Source: Roseibium sp. Sym1 (GTDB lineage Bacteria > Pseudomonadota > Alphaproteobacteria > Rhizobiales > Stappiaceae). Taken from it: a DNA stretch of 64,000 bases. The notes below the pieces were generated by a model, which saw only the letters and a program-made list of their open reading frames with translations, ran no database searches and was not told the origin of the DNA. The DNA is taken from contig NZ_CP114786.1 of the NCBI RefSeq assembly GCF_027359675.1, forward strand, positions 5,926,501 to 5,990,500. Reading direction: 5' to 3'. Position 1 is the first letter of the stretch; every line of letters begins with the position of its first letter. This document shows, piece by piece, positions 37,125-46,701 of this stretch. The position numbers and the translations under genes are program-made.

Positions 37125-37729
37125 CCAACAGCAGTGAAGCGGTGTCGGAAACCTCCGGGCAGGACACCGCTCCTTCGCAGGAAGGGCGCGCCGATGGCGC
37201 GCCCGATCTGCTCAAGTTCGAAGACAAGGCGACCGACCTGAGCTCCCTGAAGTGGATCGATGCCCCCGGCATCGTCGTCTTCTGGATGCTGGCCGTCGTC
37301 GTTTTCCTGCAGTTCTTCACACGCTATGTGCTCAACGATTCCCTGGCCTGGACGGAAGAGGTGGCGCGCTACCTCCTGATCCTGGTCTGTTTCCTGGGAT
37401 CGATCACCGCCACACGGCGCGGATCACACATCACGCTGGAGTTCCTGTTGCGGCTGCTGCCTGCGCGCATGGCGAAGGTTCTGGCGGTCCTCGCCCAGGC
37501 AATCACCCTGAGTTTCTTCGGCGCGATGACCTGGATCGGCGTGGAGCTGACGCAGAAGACCCGTCAGAAAATGATCTCGCTGCCGATTCCGAAAGCCTGG
37601 ATCTACACGATCTGCGTGGCCGCACTCGCCATCATGACACTTTATTCCATCCTGTGGCTGTGGCGCCGCCTGCGCCAGACACCCGAAGACATCGTCCAGT
37701 CACTGGACGAACACCTGATCAACGATTGA
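37121..37729 (+). CDS. TRAP transporter small permease (DctQ)
   Basis: 202 residues, with a non-conserved 45-residue acidic N-terminus and then four TM helices. The DSLAWTEEVARYLL motif near 79-92 and GSITATRRGSHI loop are family hallmarks. A perfect hairpin (37184-37204) lies inside its early codons. The start is in the DctP stop (ATGA). Confidence 0.92.
   Translation: MTNSSEAVSETSGQDTAPSQEGRADGAPDLLKFEDKATDLSSLKWIDAPGIVVFWMLAVVVFLQFFTRYVLNDSLAWTEEVARYLLILVCFLGSITATRRGSHITLEFLLRLLPARMAKVLAVLAQAITLSFFGAMTWIGVELTQKTRQKMISLPIPKAWIYTICVAALAIMTLYSILWLWRRLRQTPEDIVQSLDEHLIND
37184..37204 (+). promoter_or_regulatory. Hairpin inside early dctQ codons
   Basis: GGGCGCGCC-GAT-GGCGCGCCC, a perfect 9-bp stem with a 3-base loop, 60 bases past the DctP stop, encoded in the disordered N-terminus of the small permease. 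Confidence 0.6.
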
Positions 37730-37747
37730 ATTCAAGGAATTCCGTGA

Positions 37748-39025
37748 ATGGCCATCGTGCTGATGATCCTTTTCCTGTTTGCGCTGATGATCATCGGCGT
37801 TCCGATCGCCGCAGCCCTCGGACTGGCGTCACTGGCCTTCATTGTCTTTGAAGGCCTGCCTCCGATGATCGTCCTGGCCAACATGGTCAACGGCATCAAT
37901 TCCTTTCCGCTGATCGCGGTTCCCTTCTTTATCCTGGCCGGCAATTTGATGAACTCGGCCGGCATCACCACGCGCATCTTCGCCTTCGCCCGCGCGGCGG
38001 TCGGCTGGATGCATGGCGGACTGGGTCATGTGAATGTCGGTGCGAGTGTCATCTTTGCCGGCATGTCCGGCGCCGCGGTGGCCGATGCCGGCGGGCTGGG
38101 CAACATCGAGATCAAGGCCATGCGGGAATCCGGCTACGACACCGACTTTGCCGTCGGTGTCACGGCAGCCTCCTCCACGATCGGCCCGATCATACCCCCG
38201 TCCCTGCCGCTGGTCATCTACGGGGTCGTTGCGGACGCTTCCATCGGCCAGCTGTTCATGGCCGGAATCGTTCCCGGACTGATGATGGCGCTTGCCCTGA
38301 TGATCATGGTGGCCTGGTATTCGCGCCGGCGGAACTATCCGCGCGATCTGGATTTCAGGTTCTCTCGCCTGGGCAGCACGTTCCTGGATGCGATCCTGCC
38401 GCTGATGACCCCGATGATCATCATCGGCGGCATCATGTTCGGCATCTTCACCCCGACAGAGGCAGCCATCGCTGCGGTCGCCTGGTGTATCTTCCTGGGC
38501 AGCGCGATTTACCGGACGCTGGACTTCAGGAAGATCCTGAAAGTGTCCTTCGAGACGGTGGAAATGACCGCGGCGATCATGCTCATCGTGGCCGCTTCGA
38601 CGATCTTTGCCTGGATCCTGACAGCGAACCAGACGGCACGGCATTTTTCCGAACTCATGATCTCCTTCACGGACAACAAGGTCGCCCTGCTCCTGATCAT
38701 CACGCTGATCGTGCTGGTGATCGGGCTGTTCATGGAAACCATCGCCGCGATCACGATCCTGACACCGGTGTTGCTTCCGGTGGCCGTCAGTCTCGGCATC
38801 GACCCGGTGCATTTCGGGATCATCATGATCCTGAACCTGATGATCGGTCTGCTGACACCCCCGGTCGGCCTTGTCCTTTATGTGTTGTCGAAAGTTGCCC
38901 AGGTGCCGTTCGAGCGATGCGTCACGGCGACCGCACCCTTCCTGGTGCCGCTGGTCACGGTTCTCCTGTTGCTCACCTTCATACCGGCCTTTTCCATGTG
39001 GCTGCCGAGCCTGATCTACAGGTAG
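37748..39025 (+). CDS. TRAP transporter large permease (DctM)
   Basis: 425 residues, about 12 TM segments, forming the elevator-type transport domain. NVGASVIFAGMSGAAVADAGG, IIPPSLPLVIYG and GLLTPPVGLVLYVLSKVA are conserved DctM motifs. It starts 18 bases after DctQ and ends at a strong terminator. Confidence 0.93.
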   Translation: MAIVLMILFLFALMIIGVPIAAALGLASLAFIVFEGLPPMIVLANMVNGINSFPLIAVPFFILAGNLMNSAGITTRIFAFARAAVGWMHGGLGHVNVGASVIFAGMSGAAVADAGGLGNIEIKAMRESGYDTDFAVGVTAASSTIGPIIPPSLPLVIYGVVADASIGQLFMAGIVPGLMMALALMIMVAWYSRRRNYPRDLDFRFSRLGSTFLDAILPLMTPMIIIGGIMFGIFTPTEAAIAAVAWCIFLGSAIYRTLDFRKILKVSFETVEMTAAIMLIVAASTIFAWILTANQTARHFSELMISFTDNKVALLLIITLIVLVIGLFMETIAAITILTPVLLPVAVSLGIDPVHFGIIMILNLMIGLLTPPVGLVLYVLSKVAQVPFERCVTATAPFLVPLVTVLLLLTFIPAFSMWLPSLIYR

Positions 39026-39031
39026 TCAAAG

Positions 39032-39071
39032 AAGGAGAACGGAGACATGCCCTCATGTCCCCGTTCTCCTT
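39032..39071 (+). terminator. Long hairpin terminator after dctM
   Basis: AAGGAGAACGG (39032-39042) pairs with CCGTTCTCCTT (39061-39071), with an inner GACATG/CATGTC stem. It starts seven bases after the dctM stop. The T-run is short, so it may stop read-through with Rho. Confidence 0.75.
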
Positions 39072-39175
39072 GAGACGAGATTGCTGCCTCTTCCCCTGAA
39101 ACGCTGTCATTGCCCGGGAAACCATGCTTATCTTGGGTGGCTTTTGAGACGCTCCTCAATTCAGGGATGTTCGAC

Positions 39176-40585
39176 ATGTTCAGGACACGGGCCTTTGCCC
39201 TGACAATTTTCACGGCACTTGCGTTGCCGCAGGCGCCGCTTGCCCAGGAGCCTGCCCCGCCGCTTCAACCCGGTCCGGACGAGGGACTTTTTCTTATCGT
39301 CACCGACATCCATTTCGATCCCTTCGCCAATCCGGCCCTTGTGCCGAAACTTGACAAGAGCCCGGTCGCCGGCTGGTCGGCAATCCTGGGATCGTCGCCC
39401 CCGGACATCGCGGGATACGGAAAGGATGCCGGGTACACCCTGATGCTTTCCGCCCTCGAAACGGCGGCCGCGCAGAACATGACCTATGACTATCTGCTGT
39501 ATACCGGTGACTACCTGAGCCACGACTTCAATGCCAACTACTGGAACAACGCCGGCCCGTCACCGGAAGGCATTTCCGCCTTCGCCATCAAGACCACGCA
39601 ATTTGTCTCCAGGCTCCTTGGCGAGAAATTCGGCGGCATTCCGGTCTACGGCGTCCTCGGCAACGAGGACTCCGCCTGTGGCGACTACAATATCGGTCCG
39701 GACGGCGGCTATCTGGACGGCCTTGCGGAGCAATGGGCCAATCTGAGCGGGCAGCCGGCCCGTTTTGGCGCGTTTCGCTCGGGTGGCTATTACAAGGTTG
39801 CGCATCCGACCATACCGGATCAGGACATCATTGCCCTCAACAGTGTCTTCTGGTCGACGAAATACGCAGACACCTGCAATCCGGATGGCGGCGACCCGGG
39901 CGCTGATGTCATGTCCTGGCTCGACGAACAGCTTTCCCAGACGCGGGACGCCGGCCGGAAAGCGCAGATCCTGATGCATGTTCCCCCGGGGATCGACGCC
40001 CACGACACCGCGCGGGATGCCGGCTCGGGCACCTGCGACGCAACCATCCGGCTCTTCTGGCACGATCACTATCACAGGGACTATCTCGCCCTCATGCACA
40101 AATACGCGGGGACCATCGATTACACGTTCTCGGGCCACACCCATATGGACGGCTTTACCGTCCTCAGGGATGAGAGCGGCCATCCGCTGATGGTCAACAA
40201 GATCAGCCCGTCCGTGAGCCCCAAGTTCGGCAACAATCCGGCATTCTCGGTTTTTCTCTATGACCGCACAAGCGGGGCGCTGAAGGACTCCGTGACGTTC
40301 TATCTGTCGAACCTCGAGACCGCGACAACGGGCGCTGAGCCGGACTGGCAGCTGGAATACGACTACCGCGGCACCTACTCCGTCCCCGACCTGTCGGCTG
40401 AAAGCTTTGCATCGGTGGCGGAAACGCTCGAAGGAAACACGTCGCTGCAGCAGCGTTTCATCGACCTCTACGCCGTGTCGGCGGCCAAAAAGCAGATAAA
40501 TGGCGCGAGCTGGCAGGCCTTTGGCTGCGCTCTCGACGCCGCCAACCGGGATACCTACCAGGCCTGCTACTGCGACAGCAATTGA
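39176..40585 (+). CDS. Secreted sphingomyelinase-like metallophosphoesterase
   Basis: 469 residues with a signal peptide (about 1-25, ending PLAQ). Metal motifs are TDIHFDP (near 41), YTGDYLSHD (near 107), VLGNEDSACGD (near 160), then MHVPPG and GHTHMDGF. The order matches the acid sphingomyelinase/SMPDL3 and Ppn1-type calcineurin-like family. The usual GNHD/E Asn-His is GNED here, so the catalytic His is replaced by Glu. A C-terminal region with several Cys (CALD, CYCDSN) may be disulfide-linked. ATG 39176 has AGGG upstream. No linked genes. Confidence 0.83.
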   Translation: MFRTRAFALTIFTALALPQAPLAQEPAPPLQPGPDEGLFLIVTDIHFDPFANPALVPKLDKSPVAGWSAILGSSPPDIAGYGKDAGYTLMLSALETAAAQNMTYDYLLYTGDYLSHDFNANYWNNAGPSPEGISAFAIKTTQFVSRLLGEKFGGIPVYGVLGNEDSACGDYNIGPDGGYLDGLAEQWANLSGQPARFGAFRSGGYYKVAHPTIPDQDIIALNSVFWSTKYADTCNPDGGDPGADVMSWLDEQLSQTRDAGRKAQILMHVPPGIDAHDTARDAGSGTCDATIRLFWHDHYHRDYLALMHKYAGTIDYTFSGHTHMDGFTVLRDESGHPLMVNKISPSVSPKFGNNPAFSVFLYDRTSGALKDSVTFYLSNLETATTGAEPDWQLEYDYRGTYSVPDLSAESFASVAETLEGNTSLQQRFIDLYAVSAAKKQINGASWQAFGCALDAANRDTYQACYCDSN

Positions 40586-40619
40586 GTGTCCCCGAAAGGG
40601 CGTCCGCCGGCACCTGCCC

Positions 40620-41681
40620 TCAGGCCGCCAGACGGCGCCCGTCCGGGTCGAACAGATGCGCCTTGGCGAGATCGAGCGCGATGCCCACAGGTTCACCCGA
40701 CTTCAGCGGAAAATGGCCATGTTCGCGCACGAGCACCTGGCCGAACCCGGGCACATGCGCGTGGATATTGGTATCCGATCCCAGGTGCTCGACCAGTTCC
40801 GCCGTGCCGGACATGTGCGCGGCGTCCGGAGCGACAATGTTGAGGTGCTCGGGGCGCACGCCGAGCTCGTTGGCGTTGGTCTGTCCGTTCGTCAGGCCGA
40901 GCGACAACACGGTGCCGTCCTTGAGGCGGATGCCGTCACTTCCCGGTTCGATTTCCAGGATGTTCATGGTCGGCGAGCCGATGAACTGGGCGACGAACTT
41001 GTTGGCCGGCCGCTCATAAAGGTCCAGGGGCGTGCCGACCTGCTGGATGTCGCCCGCGTTCAGCACCACGATCCTGTCGGCCAGGGTCAAAGCCTCGACC
41101 TGATCATGGGTGACATAGATCATGGTGGACTTGAGGCGCTGGTGCAGGCGCGCGATTTCCAGGCGCATTTCCACGCGCAGGGCCGCGTCGAGGTTGGACA
41201 GCGGTTCGTCGAACAGGAAGGCACTCGGGTCGCGCACGATGGCCCGGCCCATGGCGACGCGCTGGCGCTGGCCGCCGGAAAGCTGTTTGGGCAGCCGCTC
41301 CGTCAGCCTGGTCAGGCCAAGCGTCTGCGCGGCCTGTTGAACCTTGCCGGCACGTTCCTCGTTCGGAGCCTTCCGGATTTCCAGTGAGAACCCCATGTTC
41401 CGGGCCACGTCCATATGCGGGTAGAGCGCGTAGGACTGGAACACCATGGCCATGTCGCGGTCGCGCGGCGGCACTTCGTTCATGCGCTTTCCGTCGACCG
41501 TGAAGTCGCCGCCGGAAATCGGCTCCAGGCCGGCGATCATGCGCAACAGGGTCGACTTGCCGCAACCGGACGGTCCGACGAGGACGATGAATTCGCCGTC
41601 ATCGATGGACAGGTTGATGTCACGCATGACCTCGACCGATCCGTAGGACTTGGCGATGTTGTTGAGCTGGATACGTGCCAT
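40620..41681 (-). CDS. Sugar-type ABC importer ATPase (UgpC family)
   Basis: 353-residue CUT1 ATPase with Walker A GPSGCGKST, signature LSGGQRQRVAMGRA, LFDEPLSNLDAALR, VTHDQVEALTLADR and a C-terminal TOBE domain (LGVRPEHLNI). The last gene of the minus-strand operon from 46657. ATG 41681 is used, with an in-frame TTG three bases upstream. Confidence 0.93.
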   Translation of the reverse strand: MARIQLNNIAKSYGSVEVMRDINLSIDDGEFIVLVGPSGCGKSTLLRMIAGLEPISGGDFTVDGKRMNEVPPRDRDMAMVFQSYALYPHMDVARNMGFSLEIRKAPNEERAGKVQQAAQTLGLTRLTERLPKQLSGGQRQRVAMGRAIVRDPSAFLFDEPLSNLDAALRVEMRLEIARLHQRLKSTMIYVTHDQVEALTLADRIVVLNAGDIQQVGTPLDLYERPANKFVAQFIGSPTMNILEIEPGSDGIRLKDGTVLSLGLTNGQTNANELGVRPEHLNIVAPDAAHMSGTAELVEHLGSDTNIHAHVPGFGQVLVREHGHFPLKSGEPVGIALDLAKAHLFDPDGRRLAA

Positions 41682-41692
41682 CAATGAAGTCC

Positions 41693-42535
41693 CTATCCTT
41701 TGACCGCGCCAGAGGTCAGCCCCTGGACCAGATAGCGCTGGATGAAGATGAAGAAGAGACAGGACGGCACCAGTGCGAGCACCCCGGCGGCCATCATCTG
41801 TCCCCAGTCGACCGAGAACTTCGAGACGAAGGTCAGCAGCCCGACCGGGAAGGTCATGGTGTCGTTGGAATTGATCAGCATGAGCGCGAACAGGAGCTCG
41901 CTCCAGGCCGCCGTGAACACGAAGCCGAGCGTCGCTCCCAGCCCCGGCAGAGTCAGCGGCATGATGATTTTCCTGAGCGCCTCGAAGCGGGTGCAGCCGT
42001 CGATCATGCCGGCTTCCTCCAGGTCCTTCGGAATGCCGTCGAAGAAGGACTGCATCAGGAAGGTGGCGAAGGGTACGTTGAAGGCCGTGTAGACGATGAT
42101 CAGGCTGGTGAGCGAATTCAGGAGCCCGATGGCGGCGACGATCTTGTAGATCGGCGCGATGATCATCAGGAGCGGGAACATCTGGGTGATCAGCATCAGC
42201 GCAATGACCAGCCGCTTGCCGCGGAAATCGAAACGCGAGAACGCATAGCCGGCGGCCGCCGCGACGCAGGTGGTGATCGCTGCCGTGCCCAGCGACACGA
42301 TCAGGCTGTTCCGGAAATAGGCCAGGAAATCCGTTGCCACCAGGACCGTGCTGAAATTCTCGAAGGTGACCCTGCTCGGGAACAGCGCCGTGCCCTCGGT
42401 GTAGATCAGCTTGTCCGGCGTGATCGCGATCTTGGCCAGCCAGTAGAGCGGGAACAGGGCGAAGCCGACATAAAAGGCCAGCGCGAGGTATTTTCCCGTG
42501 ACCGCCAGGGGCGTGCTTCTGCGGAGAGCGCTCAT
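41693..42535 (-). CDS. Sugar-type ABC importer permease (MalG-like)
   Basis: 280-residue permease with six TM segments and an EAA loop near 187-205 (EAGMIDGCTRFEALRKIIMPLT). It lies 11 bases upstream of the ATPase gene and 8 bases downstream of the other permease gene. Confidence 0.92.
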   Translation of the reverse strand: MSALRRSTPLAVTGKYLALAFYVGFALFPLYWLAKIAITPDKLIYTEGTALFPSRVTFENFSTVLVATDFLAYFRNSLIVSLGTAAITTCVAAAAGYAFSRFDFRGKRLVIALMLITQMFPLLMIIAPIYKIVAAIGLLNSLTSLIIVYTAFNVPFATFLMQSFFDGIPKDLEEAGMIDGCTRFEALRKIIMPLTLPGLGATLGFVFTAAWSELLFALMLINSNDTMTFPVGLLTFVSKFSVDWGQMMAAGVLALVPSCLFFIFIQRYLVQGLTSGAVKG

Positions 42536-42543
42536 GGATGTCC

Positions 42544-43473
42544 TCAGATCTTGACCAGCTTCCTGCGCAGAACCAGCAGGATCACGGCATAGAGCAGCAG
42601 CAGGCCCAGCAGCGCGACGGCGATGGCCGAGGCGTAGCCGAAATCCAGTTTGCGGAAGGCGGTGGTGAAAATGTAGGTCGACAGGATCTGCGTGGAATTG
42701 GCAGGTCCGCCGCCGGTCATGACGAAGATGAGATCGGCGAAGTTCGCGATCCAGATCGTCCTCAGCATGACGGTGATGGCGATCATCGGTGCCAGGAACG
42801 GCAGCGTGATCTTGGTGAAGGTCTGCCAGGCGGTGGCGCCATCGATCTCCGCGGCTTCATAGAGCTCTCCCGGGATCGACTGCAGGGCCGCCAGCAGCGT
42901 GATGGCGAAGAACGGAATGCCGAACCAGACGTTGGCGGTGACCGGGCCCCACATGGCCAGGTTCGGGTCACCGAGGATGTTGAACGGTTCGGACAGGATG
43001 CCGAGCGCGGCCAGCCAGTGCGGCAGCGGACCGATGGTCGGGTTGAACAGCCACGCCCAGGTCAGCGCGGACAGGAAGGTCGGCACGGCCCAGGGCAGGA
43101 ACACCAGCGCCTGCACCAGGCGCTTGCCGTAAAACTGCGTGTTGAGCAGCAAGGCCAGGCCGAGGCCGAGGAAGAACTGGAAGAAGATGGACCCGATGGT
43201 CCACCAGAAGGTGTTGCTCAGCGCCAGCCAGAACTTCCTGTCGCTCCACAGCGCCTGAAAATTCTCGAAACCGACCCAGCCGGTCTGAAAAGGCCTGAGC
43301 AGGTTGACGGCCTGAAAGGCGTAGGAGATCCCGATCACCAGGGGAACCAGCATCACCAGCGCGATCAGGATCAGCGCGGGGGCTATGTAGAGATACGGTT
43401 CCACCATGTAGCGGAAATAGAAGGAGGGTCGCGCCCGGGATTTCCCGGGCGCGACGGAGTCAATCGCGGTCAT
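42544..43473 (-). CDS. Sugar-type ABC importer permease (MalF-like)
   Basis: 309-residue permease with six TM helices and the EAA loop near 209-227 (EAAEIDGATAWQTFTKITLPFL). Its start codon overlaps the binding-protein stop (ATGA). A strong hairpin (43428-43455) spans codons 7-16. Confidence 0.92.
   Translation of the reverse strand: MTAIDSVAPGKSRARPSFYFRYMVEPYLYIAPALILIALVMLVPLVIGISYAFQAVNLLRPFQTGWVGFENFQALWSDRKFWLALSNTFWWTIGSIFFQFFLGLGLALLLNTQFYGKRLVQALVFLPWAVPTFLSALTWAWLFNPTIGPLPHWLAALGILSEPFNILGDPNLAMWGPVTANVWFGIPFFAITLLAALQSIPGELYEAAEIDGATAWQTFTKITLPFLAPMIAITVMLRTIWIANFADLIFVMTGGGPANSTQILSTYIFTTAFRKLDFGYASAIAVALLGLLLLYAVILLVLRRKLVKI
43428..43455 (-). promoter_or_regulatory. Hairpin inside early permease codons
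   Basis: GTCGCGCCCGGGA and TCCCGGGCGCGAC are perfect 13-base arms around a 2-base centre, within the first codons of the MalF-like gene. The stem could slow ribosomes or protect the upstream binding-protein message. Confidence 0.65.
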
Positions 43474-44726
43474 TGTGCGGCTTTCCAGCGAGCATATTCA
43501 TCCGTCAGGAACGCGGCCCACTGATCGGCCACTTCCTGCGCGCTGATCTGGCCCAGCAGGGCTTCCTGGCTGGTTTCCAGCGCGATGCTGTCGGCAAAGT
43601 AGCCGAACTGCTCCAGGTAGGTCGGCATGACCGTCGGGACGTATTCCTCGCCGTTCAGGGTCTCGAACCAGCCGGCAAACTGCTCGGTCCTGAAATGCGG
43701 ATCCTGCTCGGCGCCCTCATGGATCGGAATGACACCGACGCGCTTGGCCCATTCCTTGTTGGCTTCAGGGCTGGAGAGATGCGCGATCAGTTTCCAGGAC
43801 AGGTCCTTGTCGGCGGAGGTGTCGAACATGGACCAGCCGGCGAAACCGATGGTCGGGAAGGCCTTGCCGGCCGGGCCGACGGGCATCGGAATGACGGCGA
43901 AGTCTTCCGCATCCATGCGCTCGGACACGGCGATCAGCGCGTCCGGATCCTGGTCGAGGAAGGCGCAGGTGCCGGAATAGAAGCCGGCCACGATCTCGTT
44001 GAAGCCCCAGCTGACGGAGTCCTTCGGCGCGTAGCCGTTCTGGTACATGTCGATCAGGAACTGGATACCTTCCACGGAGCCCGGCTGGTTGAGCGTGCTC
44101 TTGCCGTCCTCGTCGAAGAAGGTGTTGTTGCCGTTCATTGTGGCGGCCATCATGATCCAGCCGTTGAGACCACCCGGCCCGCCGCGCAGGCAGTAGCCGT
44201 ATTTGCCGTCCAGCTCGGACACCGCCTTGGAGGCCGCCATGAAGTCTTCCATGGTGCGCGGAGGTGCGCTGACGCCGGCCTCTTCAAGCAGCTTCTTGTT
44301 GTAGAACAGAGCCCGCAAATAAAAGCCGTAAGGGATCATGCGAGCGGACTTGCCATCCGTCTGGCGCCCCATGTCGAGCGTCTTCTGGGTGAGCGTGGCT
44401 CCGTGTTCCCATTCGGCGATGCGGTCGTTCAGGTCGACCAGCTTGTCCTTGTAGATACCTGCCCACCGGTCGGGCATCTCGACGACATCGGGAATGTCAC
44501 CGCCGGCCACCATGGTGGCGAATTTCTCGAAAGCCTGCCCCCAGGGCAGCGAGACGATCTCGACCTCGGTGCCCGGATTGGCTGCCTCGAAGGCATCGAC
44601 CTGGGCCTGCAGCACCTTTGTGCGTTCCGGGCTGGTGATGACTTCCACCAGTTTCAGCGTCTCGGCGCTGGCGGTCGACCCCGCCATGATCGCCAATGCG
44701 CTTATTGCTCCTATCAGTCCCCTCAT
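43470..44726 (-). CDS. Sugar-type ABC importer solute-binding protein
   Basis: 418-residue periplasmic binding protein with a signal peptide (1-22, TASA-ET), the QVDAFEAANPGTEVEIVS opening and a Trp-rich late region (FAGWSMFDTSADKDLSW). ATG at 44726 follows TGGAG; an upstream GTG at 44738 is rejected. It lies 43 bases downstream of the PLP-enzyme gene and belongs to the same operon. Confidence 0.91.
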   Translation of the reverse strand: MRGLIGAISALAIMAGSTASAETLKLVEVITSPERTKVLQAQVDAFEAANPGTEVEIVSLPWGQAFEKFATMVAGGDIPDVVEMPDRWAGIYKDKLVDLNDRIAEWEHGATLTQKTLDMGRQTDGKSARMIPYGFYLRALFYNKKLLEEAGVSAPPRTMEDFMAASKAVSELDGKYGYCLRGGPGGLNGWIMMAATMNGNNTFFDEDGKSTLNQPGSVEGIQFLIDMYQNGYAPKDSVSWGFNEIVAGFYSGTCAFLDQDPDALIAVSERMDAEDFAVIPMPVGPAGKAFPTIGFAGWSMFDTSADKDLSWKLIAHLSSPEANKEWAKRVGVIPIHEGAEQDPHFRTEQFAGWFETLNGEEYVPTVMPTYLEQFGYFADSIALETSQEALLGQISAQEVADQWAAFLTDEYARWKAAQ

Positions 44727-44769
44727 GATCAACTCCACTTGTTGAAAGGTTTCGCCGTGAATGCGCCGC

Positions 44770-45936
44770 TTATGTCCGGGCGCTTGTGCTCAGGGCCGCC
44801 TCGAAGTCGGCCCAAAGGTCGTTGGGGTCTTCCAGACCCAGGCTCAGGCGCAGGATCCGGTCGGAGACGCCAAAGCGTTGCATTGAATTCTGTTCACCCG
44901 CCTGGGCGAGGCCGATCCGCGTCGGCAGGATCAGGCTTTCGAAGCCGCCCCAGCTCACGCCCAGCCGGAACAGGTTGAGAGCGTCGGCAAGCCGGGGAAT
45001 GTCGACGGTCTCGTCCACTTCGACGGACAGCAGCCCGGAGCGTCCGGTGAGGCCCGGGACATTATTCGGTCCTGGCGACAGGACGGCGGTCACCTTCGGA
45101 TGGGCCGACAGCCGGTCGACGAAGAGATTTGCCGTTTCCTGATGCTGGCGCATGCGCGCGCCGAGTGTCCGCAAGCCTCTCGTCAGCAGAAACGCCTCGA
45201 AGGGCGCCAGCTTGCCACCGAGCAAGGGCAGCGTGAGGTCGCGGATGCGGTCGATCAGCTCCCGGCGCGCGACAACCACGCCGGCAACCGTATCCGAATG
45301 GCCCGACAGGTACTTGGACGCCGAATGCAGAGTGATATCGATCCCAAGGGTCAGCGGGCGCTGGAACAGCGGCGTTGCCCAGGAATTGTCGACTATTGTC
45401 AGCGCACCATGCTGCCTGGCATGGGCGGCAACCGCTGCAAGGTCCATGGTTTCGAACACCACGGAATTGGGACTTTCCAGGTAGGCGAGCTTCACGCCCT
45501 TGAGCAGGTCCGGATCGTTCTGGAAGGCCTCGACCGGATGATAGGCAATGTCGACGCCGAAGGGTCTCAGCAACCGCTCGAACAGCCGGTAGGCGTCCGG
45601 ATAGACATGCTCGACACAGGCAATCCGGTCGCCGGGACGCACGAAAGCCAACACGGCTGAAGAGATCGTCGCCATGCCGGAAGCAAAGCCGACGGCGGCC
45701 TCGCCGTCCTCAGCCTCGGCCATCAGTTTTTCGAAGGCCGCGACCGTCGGGTTCTGGACACGCGTGTAGAGCGGATCGTTTGCGCGCCCGGCCATACGGT
45801 CCTCGAACGCCTGGTAACTGTCGAAGGTGAACAGCGAGGTCTGCACGATCGGTGGGGCGACCGCACCGCCGAAATCGGTGGCGGCCGCGGCCAGCAGGGT
45901 CTCGATCGAATAACCGCCCGGCACAGCGTCAGCCAT
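44770..45936 (-). CDS. PLP-dependent trans-sulfuration-type enzyme (Cys/Met metabolism)
   Basis: 388 residues of the cystathionine gamma-synthase/beta-lyase family. PLP Lys is in SASKYLSGHSD (near 200), SGMATISSAVLAF binds phosphate, and the YTRVQNPT motif supplies a neighbouring subunit's Tyr/Arg. The aromatic active-site residue and late SVSWGGFESL segment (GVSWGGFESL) favour a lyase or aliphatic sulfhydrylase. It overlaps the GntR gene and heads a sugar-type ABC operon, which is unusual. Its substrate may be an imported S- or O-linked amino acid. Start 45936 is preferred to 45939. Confidence 0.85.
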   Translation of the reverse strand: MADAVPGGYSIETLLAAAATDFGGAVAPPIVQTSLFTFDSYQAFEDRMAGRANDPLYTRVQNPTVAAFEKLMAEAEDGEAAVGFASGMATISSAVLAFVRPGDRIACVEHVYPDAYRLFERLLRPFGVDIAYHPVEAFQNDPDLLKGVKLAYLESPNSVVFETMDLAAVAAHARQHGALTIVDNSWATPLFQRPLTLGIDITLHSASKYLSGHSDTVAGVVVARRELIDRIRDLTLPLLGGKLAPFEAFLLTRGLRTLGARMRQHQETANLFVDRLSAHPKVTAVLSPGPNNVPGLTGRSGLLSVEVDETVDIPRLADALNLFRLGVSWGGFESLILPTRIGLAQAGEQNSMQRFGVSDRILRLSLGLEDPNDLWADFEAALSTSART

Positions 45937-46657
45937 CATGTTCCTCTTTGATTTTCTGGGTCTCGACACAGACCATGTCGATGATCTGCGCGGTCAGCTC
46001 GGCCGCCTTGTCCTCGTCGCCCGCGATGATGGCGTCGGCGAGCGGCCGGTGCAGCGGGATCGTCTCCTGGCCGAGATGGGCCTTGCCGAACGGGGTTTCG
46101 TAAATGTCGTGAAAGGCTTTCTGGATCTGTTCGATGAACTGCTGAAACAAGGGATTGCCGGTGGCCTCGTGGATGGCGTTGTGAAAGCGGTGGTCCGCCG
46201 GCCGCCAGTCCTCACCGGCCTCGAACACCGCCATCAGCTCCGCCGCGCGGGCATTGATGACCTTGCGTTGTTCCGGGGTCGCCTGACGTGTGGCGATCCG
46301 GACAGCCTCGATTTCCAGAGGACCGCGCACCTGCTGCATGCGCAACAGGCTGTCGGCCTCGTGCTTGATGGTCAGGGCCACGCGCAGAGTGTTTCTTGAA
46401 ATTTCCGCGATCAGGCGGGTGCCGGCGCCCTTGTTCCGGCTTACCACGCCCATGCTTTCCCAGGTTTTCAGGGTTTCGCGGATGGTCGACCGGCCGAAAC
46501 CGAGGCGGCGCACCAGATCCAGCTCGGGCGGCAGGCGATCGCCGACCTTGAGCCCCTCCTCCTCGATCAGGGCGATCAGCGCCCGCGGCACATCGCGCGG
46601 GCCATCCGGCCGTTCCGTATCGATTTCTGAAGGTGTCTGATTTGCGTTTTCCGGCAT
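45929..46657 (-). CDS. GntR family regulator (FCD subfamily)
   Basis: 242 residues. Winged HTH about 25-85 (LPPELDLVRRLGFGRSTIRETLKTWESMGVV) and FCD domain about 100-235 (HRFHNAIHEATGNPLF carries metal-ligand His residues). It is the first gene of the PLP-ABC operon, overlapping the PLP enzyme by eight bases. Two TGTC-N-GACA operators sit 45-75 bases upstream, so autoregulation is likely. The start could also be 46687. Confidence 0.87.
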   Translation of the reverse strand: MPENANQTPSEIDTERPDGPRDVPRALIALIEEEGLKVGDRLPPELDLVRRLGFGRSTIRETLKTWESMGVVSRNKGAGTRLIAEISRNTLRVALTIKHEADSLLRMQQVRGPLEIEAVRIATRQATPEQRKVINARAAELMAVFEAGEDWRPADHRFHNAIHEATGNPLFQQFIEQIQKAFHDIYETPFGKAHLGQETIPLHRPLADAIIAGDEDKAAELTAQIIDMVCVETQKIKEEHDG

Positions 46658-46701
46658 GGACCGACGTCGACCTTTGTTGCTGTGCATTTCACGTTACCAC
46701 T

